DNA of 9,647 nt from Roseiarcus sp035308145 (GTDB taxonomy: Bacteria > Pseudomonadota > Alphaproteobacteria > Rhizobiales > Beijerinckiaceae), in assembly GCA_035308145.1 (NCBI GenBank), contig DATGHD010000412.1, forward strand, positions 1 through 9,647, given 5' to 3'. Position numbers and translations under genes: made by a program. This document shows, piece by piece, positions 6,713-9,647 of this stretch (position 1 is its first letter; each line of letters starts with the position of its first letter). The notes beneath the pieces were generated by a model. The model ran no database searches. It was given only the letters and a program-made list of their open reading frames with translations, and was not told the origin of the DNA.

Positions 6713-7986
6713 TTCTCGGCGGCCTTGGGGCTGGAGATCAGCGCGCCGAGCCAGGCGTCCTTCGTCTCGACGAGCGAGGCCCAGAGGCCGCTAAGCGTAT
6801 GTTGGCGCCCCGTATCGATGTCGACGATCGTGCTCAAGCCGGCGCGAAGGCCTTTCGTGTCCTGATCGGGGCAGAACTCGACGCGCAGCGGCACGCGTTG
6901 CACGACTTTCACCCAATTGCCGCTGGCGTTCTGCGGCGGTAGGATGGCGAATTGCGCGCCGGTGCCGGGCGCGATCGCGCCGACCTTGCCGCACCAGGTG
7001 CGATCCGGAAACGTGTCGACGGAGATCGACACCGGCAGACCGGGATGGACGTAGGTCAAATCCGATTCTTTCGGATTGGCGTCGATCCAAAGGTCGCGAT
7101 CGTTGACGATCGCAAAGACGGGCGTTCCCGCCGGCGTGACCCGGCCGAGCTGGATTTGCGGCACCTGCGTCGCAACGCCGGCAATCGGCGCGACCACCTC
7201 GGCGTTGCGCAAATTGCGCTCGGCGTCCTCGAGCTGCGTCGTCGCCTCCATATAGGCGGGAAACCTCTCCAGCGGCGCGTTGGGATCGCCGCCGAGCTGC
7301 ACCGCCGCCGATTGCTGCTGCTGCTCGACGAAGGCGAGGATCTGCCTCGCCTGGATCAGCGACGCATTCGACGAATCGAGATCGTTCTGCGTCCCGGCGC
7401 CTTGCTTCGCGAGCGTCGACTTCCGGTCATAATCGCTCTGGCGCACGCGGACCGCGTCCTGGCTCATCCGGACCTGATCGGCGTTGGCCTTGTACGACAG
7501 CTCCAGATTGGCGTATTGATTCTTTGCCGCCTCGATGCGCGCCTTGGCGAGCGCCACTGCGGTCCGATAGGGGGCCGGGTCGATCTCGAAAAGCTTGTCG
7601 CCGACATTAACGTGCTGGCCTTCGACGACGTCGATGTTGACGATGGCGCCTGTGACTTGCGGCGTGATCAGCACCTTCTCGGCGCCGATATAGGCGTTGT
7701 CGGTCGAGACATAGCGGCCACTCGACAGCCACCACCAGAAGCCGGCCGCTGCGGCGAGCGCCGGCAGAAGCACGAGCAGGACAAATCGCGACGAGCTGCG
7801 GCGGCGGCGCTTCGGCGCGACTTCCTGGGTCGGCGCCGGCGGGGGCGCCGCTTGCGGGGCCGCCGGCGGCGCGACGACCGGCGCGGGCGCTGGAGCGGGC
7901 GTCGGGCTCGGCGCGGGCGACGGTTGCGGGGATGGCGAGGTTTCGTCTTTGCGGTCGCGGGCGGGAAACTTTTTGACTTCCGACAC
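6709..7986 (-). CDS. emrA: EmrA/HlyD-type membrane fusion protein with Pro/Ala-rich N-terminus
   Basis: Periplasmic adaptor (425 aa) linking EmrB to an outer-membrane channel. A cytoplasmic N-terminal segment (17-57) is made almost wholly of Pro, Ala, Ser and Val, then a basic KRRRRSSSR patch (59-67) and a single membrane helix (about 68-88). The biotinyl-lipoyl-like half follows (STDNAYIGAEKVLITPQVTG, EGQHVNVGDKLFEIDP), an alpha-helical coiled-coil hairpin (about 145-265) and the second half lipoyl plus beta-barrel. The strongly conserved EmrA segment GAQFAILPPQNASGNWVKVV lies at 343-362. The start is GTG at 7986, with AAAGG nine bases upstream; the marR stop is 49 bp away. Typical EmrA is about 390 aa with a short N terminus, so the low-complexity arm accounts for the excess. 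The stop codon overlaps the emrB start. Confidence 0.94.
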   Translation of the reverse strand: MSEVKKFPARDRKDETSPSPQPSPAPSPTPAPAPAPVVAPPAAPQAAPPPAPTQEVAPKRRRRSSSRFVLLVLLPALAAAAGFWWWLSSGRYVSTDNAYIGAEKVLITPQVTGAIVNIDVVEGQHVNVGDKLFEIDPAPYRTAVALAKARIEAAKNQYANLELSYKANADQVRMSQDAVRVRQSDYDRKSTLAKQGAGTQNDLDSSNASLIQARQILAFVEQQQQSAAVQLGGDPNAPLERFPAYMEATTQLEDAERNLRNAEVVAPIAGVATQVPQIQLGRVTPAGTPVFAIVNDRDLWIDANPKESDLTYVHPGLPVSISVDTFPDRTWCGKVGAIAPGTGAQFAILPPQNASGNWVKVVQRVPLRVEFCPDQDTKGLRAGLSTIVDIDTGRQHTLSGLWASLVETKDAWLGALISSPKAAEK

Positions 7987-8035
7987 TTATCTCAGCCTTT
8001 GCCTTCAATCGCGGTTCAATCTGTTCTGGCTCATC

Positions 8036-8536
8036 TCAGCTTCTGGCCAGCTCGCGCTTCAAATTCGCCTTGATGCGCGCCATGCTTTTGCCGAGCGCGG
8101 CGATCTCCTCGGCGTCGAAATCCTCGAGCGCCTTGCCGATCAGCGTTTCGCCGAGCGCATTGAGCCGCACCAAAATCGGCGCGGCTTTGTCGGTGAGATA
8201 GAGCCGGTTGGCGCGCCGATCATTGGGGTCGTCGCGCCTTTCAACGAGGCCGAGGCCGGAAAGTTTGTCGATCAGGCGCGCCAATGTGATCGGCTGCAGA
8301 TCGAGAAGCTCGGCGAGCTCGGCCTGCTTGACGCCCTCGCTTAGTTCAAGGCGCTTCAGCACCGCCCATTGCGCCCGCGTCATGGAGAGGGCGCGGGCGC
8401 GCTGGTCGGCCAGCGTGCGCAAGAGGCGCGCCACGTCATGAAGGGCGAAAACGAATTCGCGGCCAGGGCTCATCGGCTTAGGCGATGGCGAGGCCACAGC
8501 GGCGGCTGGCGCCACGGCGAGAGAGGAGCTGGACAA
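8036..8536 (-). CDS. MarR-family transcriptional regulator of the emrAB operon
   Basis: Dimeric winged-helix regulator of the MarR family, first gene of the operon and very likely its autorepressor, released by a pump substrate. The helix-turn-helix spans about residues 69-91 (VKQAELAELLDLQPITLARLID), followed by LVERRDDPNDRRANRLYLT (98-115), which is the wing with the conserved Asp and Arg residues. Flanking helices (27-50, 117-165) form the dimer interface. Two starts are possible: TTG at 8536 (166 aa), with AGGA four bases upstream, or ATG at 8473 (145 aa), which has no visible ribosome site. The first 21 residues are Ser/Ala/Pro-rich and not part of the fold. The predicted promoter and two palindromic boxes lie just upstream (8573-8603). 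emrA begins 49 bp after the stop. Confidence 0.92.
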   Translation of the reverse strand: MSSSSLAVAPAAAVASPSPKPMSPGREFVFALHDVARLLRTLADQRARALSMTRAQWAVLKRLELSEGVKQAELAELLDLQPITLARLIDKLSGLGLVERRDDPNDRRANRLYLTDKAAPILVRLNALGETLIGKALEDFDAEEIAALGKSMARIKANLKRELARS

Positions 8537-8572
8537 TCGATCCTACAGAACGTTGGAGGGGAATTAGGTTGC

Positions 8573-8598
8573 CTTAATATAAGTCAGCTTATAATAAG
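8573..8598. promoter_or_regulatory. Probable MarR operator: two 11-bp near-palindromes
   Basis: CTTAATATAAG (8573-8583) and CTTATAATAAG (8588-8598) are separated by TCAG. Each box has CTTA/TAAG arms around a 3-base centre, and the pair also forms a larger inverted repeat matching at 10 of 11 positions. The AT-rich boxes stand out from the GC-rich surroundings and sit inside the predicted marR-emrAB promoter. The layout is that expected for repression by a MarR dimer or pair of dimers. Confidence 0.6.
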
Positions 8599-8603
8599 CG
8601 CAA
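8576..8603 (-). promoter_or_regulatory. Predicted sigma-70-type promoter of marR-emrA-emrB
   Basis: On the minus strand, TTGCGC (8603-8598) and TATATT (8581-8576) are separated by 16 bases, giving a transcription start near 8569 and a leader of about 33 bases to the TTG at 8536. The two palindromic boxes cover the spacer and -10 region, so repressor binding would exclude RNA polymerase. Confidence 0.5.
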
Positions 8604-8751
8604 CGCGAAATTTTGGATTCCCTCCCTTCCTCACGGCTTCGTGAAAACTGACGAGGACCATGGCGCGAGCGTCGCAAAGCCAGCGCTGCGCGATAAGATC
8701 AGGCGCCGAGCTAATTTTTTCTTGCGCCGATTTCGCACTGTCGTTGCGTAA

Positions 8752-8756
8752 GGGAG
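8752..8756 (+). promoter_or_regulatory. Ribosome binding site of the haloacid dehalogenase gene
   Basis: GGGAG followed by an A-rich spacer of ten bases before the ATG at 8767. It fixes the start: the encoded protein begins a few residues before the catalytic FDAYGTLF motif, as in other family members. The rest of the 230-bp intergenic region (8537-8766) holds the marR control region, a small TCACG/CGTGA stem at 8631-8644 and nothing else I can identify. Confidence 0.55.
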
Positions 8757-8766
8757 AAAAAAACAC

Positions 8767-9450
8767 ATGGCGGAGCGCATCGACGGCGTCGCGGCCTGCG
8801 TCTTCGACGCCTATGGCACGTTGTTCGATTTCTCCTCCGCCGCACGTGATTGCCGCGAGGCGCTCGGCGAACGCGCCGAAGCGCTGATTGCGCTCTGGCG
8901 GGAGAAGCAACTGCAGACGACCTGGCTGCTCGCCGCCCAAGGGCGTCACAGGGATTTTTGGACCGTGACCGGCGATGCGCTGGACTTCGCGCTGGAGAAG
9001 CTTGGCGTCGCAGCGCCGGCCTTACGCGGGCGCCTGATGGAGCGTTATCTCGCGCTCGACGTCTTTCCCGAAGTTCCGGAAACGCTGCGGCGGCTCAAAG
9101 GCCGCGGCCTTCGGCTGGCGATCCTCTCCAACGGAACGCCGGCGATGCTCGGCGCGGTCGTGCGCCATGCGGGGCTCGAAGGCGTCTTCGACGCCGTGTT
9201 ATCGGTCGAGGAGGTCGGCGTCTTCAAGCCGCATCCCAAAGTCTATCAGCTCGCGCTCGACCGGCTCGGCTTGGCGGCCAGCGCGATCTCGTTCCAATCC
9301 TCGAACGGCTGGGACGCCTATGCCGCCTCGGCCTTCGGCATGAGGGTCCTCTGGTGCAACCGCTCCGGCCAGCCGCCGGAGCCATTTCCGGGCAAGCCGG
9401 ATGTCGTCGCCTCCTCGCTCGCCGCCCTGCCGGAATTGCTCGGGGCGTAG
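8767..9450 (+). CDS. Type II (S)-2-haloacid dehalogenase (HAD superfamily)
   Basis: Soluble hydrolase (227 aa) that replaces the halogen of (S)-2-haloalkanoic acids with hydroxyl, giving (R)-2-hydroxy acids through an aspartyl ester. The family's length (about 220-230) and order are matched. HAD motif I is VFDAYGTLFD with nucleophile D14 and T18; R45 lies in WREKQLQTTWL; motif II is LSNGTP with S121; motif III is FKPHPKVY with K154 and Y160; motif IV is SSNGWDAYAA with S178, N180 and D183. Compared with the Pseudomonas L-DEX YL enzyme as I remember it (D10, T14, R41, S118, K151, Y157, S175, N177, D180), each residue is present at a constant offset of +4 then +3. The SSNxWD motif and the Arg in the cap separate it from phosphatase-type HADs. 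It is transcribed divergently from marR; a REP-like inverted repeat starts five bases past the stop. Confidence 0.9.
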   Translation: MAERIDGVAACVFDAYGTLFDFSSAARDCREALGERAEALIALWREKQLQTTWLLAAQGRHRDFWTVTGDALDFALEKLGVAAPALRGRLMERYLALDVFPEVPETLRRLKGRGLRLAILSNGTPAMLGAVVRHAGLEGVFDAVLSVEEVGVFKPHPKVYQLALDRLGLAASAISFQSSNGWDAYAASAFGMRVLWCNRSGQPPEPFPGKPDVVASSLAALPELLGA

Positions 9451-9455
9451 GAGGG

Positions 9456-9550
9456 CGCTGTCATTCCCGCGTAAGCGGGAATCCAGAGAGCCGCTGCGCC
9501 CCATGACTACTAACTCAGTCTGGATTCCCGCTTACGCGGGAATGACAGCG
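9456..9550. repeat. 32-bp perfect inverted repeat made of two dRS3/REP-like palindromes
   Basis: Arms at 9456-9487 and 9519-9550 are exact reverse complements, separated by 31 bp. Each arm holds its own palindrome: ATTCCCGC-GTAA-GCGGGAAT at 9463-9482 and its complement at 9524-9543. The 20-base core fits the pattern ATTCCC-N8-GGGAAT known as dRS3 in Neisseria and seen in many proteobacterial intergenic repeats. The pair in opposite orientation resembles a BIME. Transcribed, it could form one long hairpin or two small ones, protecting or ending the dehalogenase mRNA. No T-run follows, so it is not a classical terminator. Confidence 0.85.
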
Positions 9551-9584
9551 GAGGCTACGCGATCACGTTGACGGGCGGCCTCCC

Positions 9585-9610
9585 GTCATTGCGAGCGAAG
9601 CGAAGCAATC
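9585..9610. repeat. Second REP-like repeat (GTCATTGCGAGCG... type)
   Basis: GTCATTGCGAGCGAAGCG followed by AAGCAATC, with outer ATTGC/GCAAT arms and an inner AGCGAAGCGAAG tract. The pattern recalls a widespread intergenic repeat in alphaproteobacterial and other genomes that begins GTCATTGCGAG and ends GAAGCAATC. It lies 34 bp after the paired palindromes. Nothing coding is seen in the remaining bases to the window end. Confidence 0.6.
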
Positions 9611-9647
9611 AAGGAACCTCGGCGTCTCCTGATGGGGTGGACGGCCC

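Noticed and set aside
5174..6865. Long plus-strand open frame of 563 codons opposite emrB
   Set aside because: It is an antisense shadow of the GC-rich emrB frame: Arg/Asp/His/Glu/Gln-rich with no domain or membrane pattern, while the minus strand encodes a textbook EmrB.
6952..8073. Plus-strand open frame of 373 codons opposite emrA
   Set aside because: The translation is a charged, Arg-rich shadow; emrA on the other strand has conserved adaptor motifs throughout.
8687..8721. Intrinsic terminator before the T-run at 8715-8720
   Set aside because: The GC-rich bases upstream do not form a clean stem, and no transcript would need to end there on the plus strand.
8584..8949. Minus-strand frame of 121 codons between the dehalogenase and marR
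   Set aside because: It runs through the start and motif I of the dehalogenase and ends in the marR promoter; no ribosome site or motif supports it.
9456..9610. CRISPR array
   Set aside because: There are only two palindromic units in opposite orientation and a third unrelated repeat; no direct repeats with regular spacers.

Overview
The window is GC-rich, densely coded DNA in which nearly every coding frame keeps G or C at third positions. Base composition, codon use and gene families fit an alphaproteobacterium of the Hyphomicrobiales, possibly near Beijerinckiaceae or Methylocystaceae. That placement is inferred from protein style only; there is no rRNA or other marker here.

Layout. (1) 1-1136, plus strand: the 3' part of a BenE-type benzoate/H+ symporter, cut by the window edge. 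(2) 1090-2139, minus strand: an arginase/agmatinase-family ureohydrolase whose 3' end overlaps the benE 3' end by 47 bp. (3) 2140-2413: a divergent intergenic region with several short hairpins and a possible promoter. (4) 2414-3679 and 3705-4595, plus strand: a divergent Nramp-type metal transporter followed 25 bp later by a TerC/YjbE-type membrane protein, probably one transcript concerned with divalent metal (Mn2+ or Mg2+) homeostasis. (5) 4617-5045, minus strand: a small conserved-looking protein of unknown function with a good ribosome binding site. (6) 8536 down to 5156, minus strand: a marR-emrA-emrB multidrug efflux operon. EmrA and EmrB overlap by four bases (GTGA), and the promoter upstream of marR carries two near-palindromic 11-bp boxes that look like the MarR autoregulatory operator. 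(7) 8767-9450, plus strand: a type II (S)-2-haloacid dehalogenase with every catalytic residue of the family in place. (8) 9451-9647: non-coding, with a 32-bp perfect inverted repeat built from two dRS3/REP-like palindromes and, 34 bp on, a second unrelated REP-like repeat.

How the genes fit together. The ureohydrolase needs a binuclear Mn2+ (or, in guanidine hydrolases, Ni2+) centre, and it is divergently transcribed from two metal-transport genes; a shared metal theme is plausible but unproven. The MarR-EmrAB unit is a self-contained ligand-responsive tripartite efflux system; its outer-membrane TolC-like partner is not in the window. BenE and the haloacid dehalogenase both concern organic acids, but nothing here ties them to a pathway.

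I found no phage, insertion sequence, CRISPR array, tRNA or rRNA. I see no convincing new multi-gene system. The points most worth checking are the substrate of the ureohydrolase, the altered metal-site motifs of the Nramp protein, the MarR operator and the paired REP structure.
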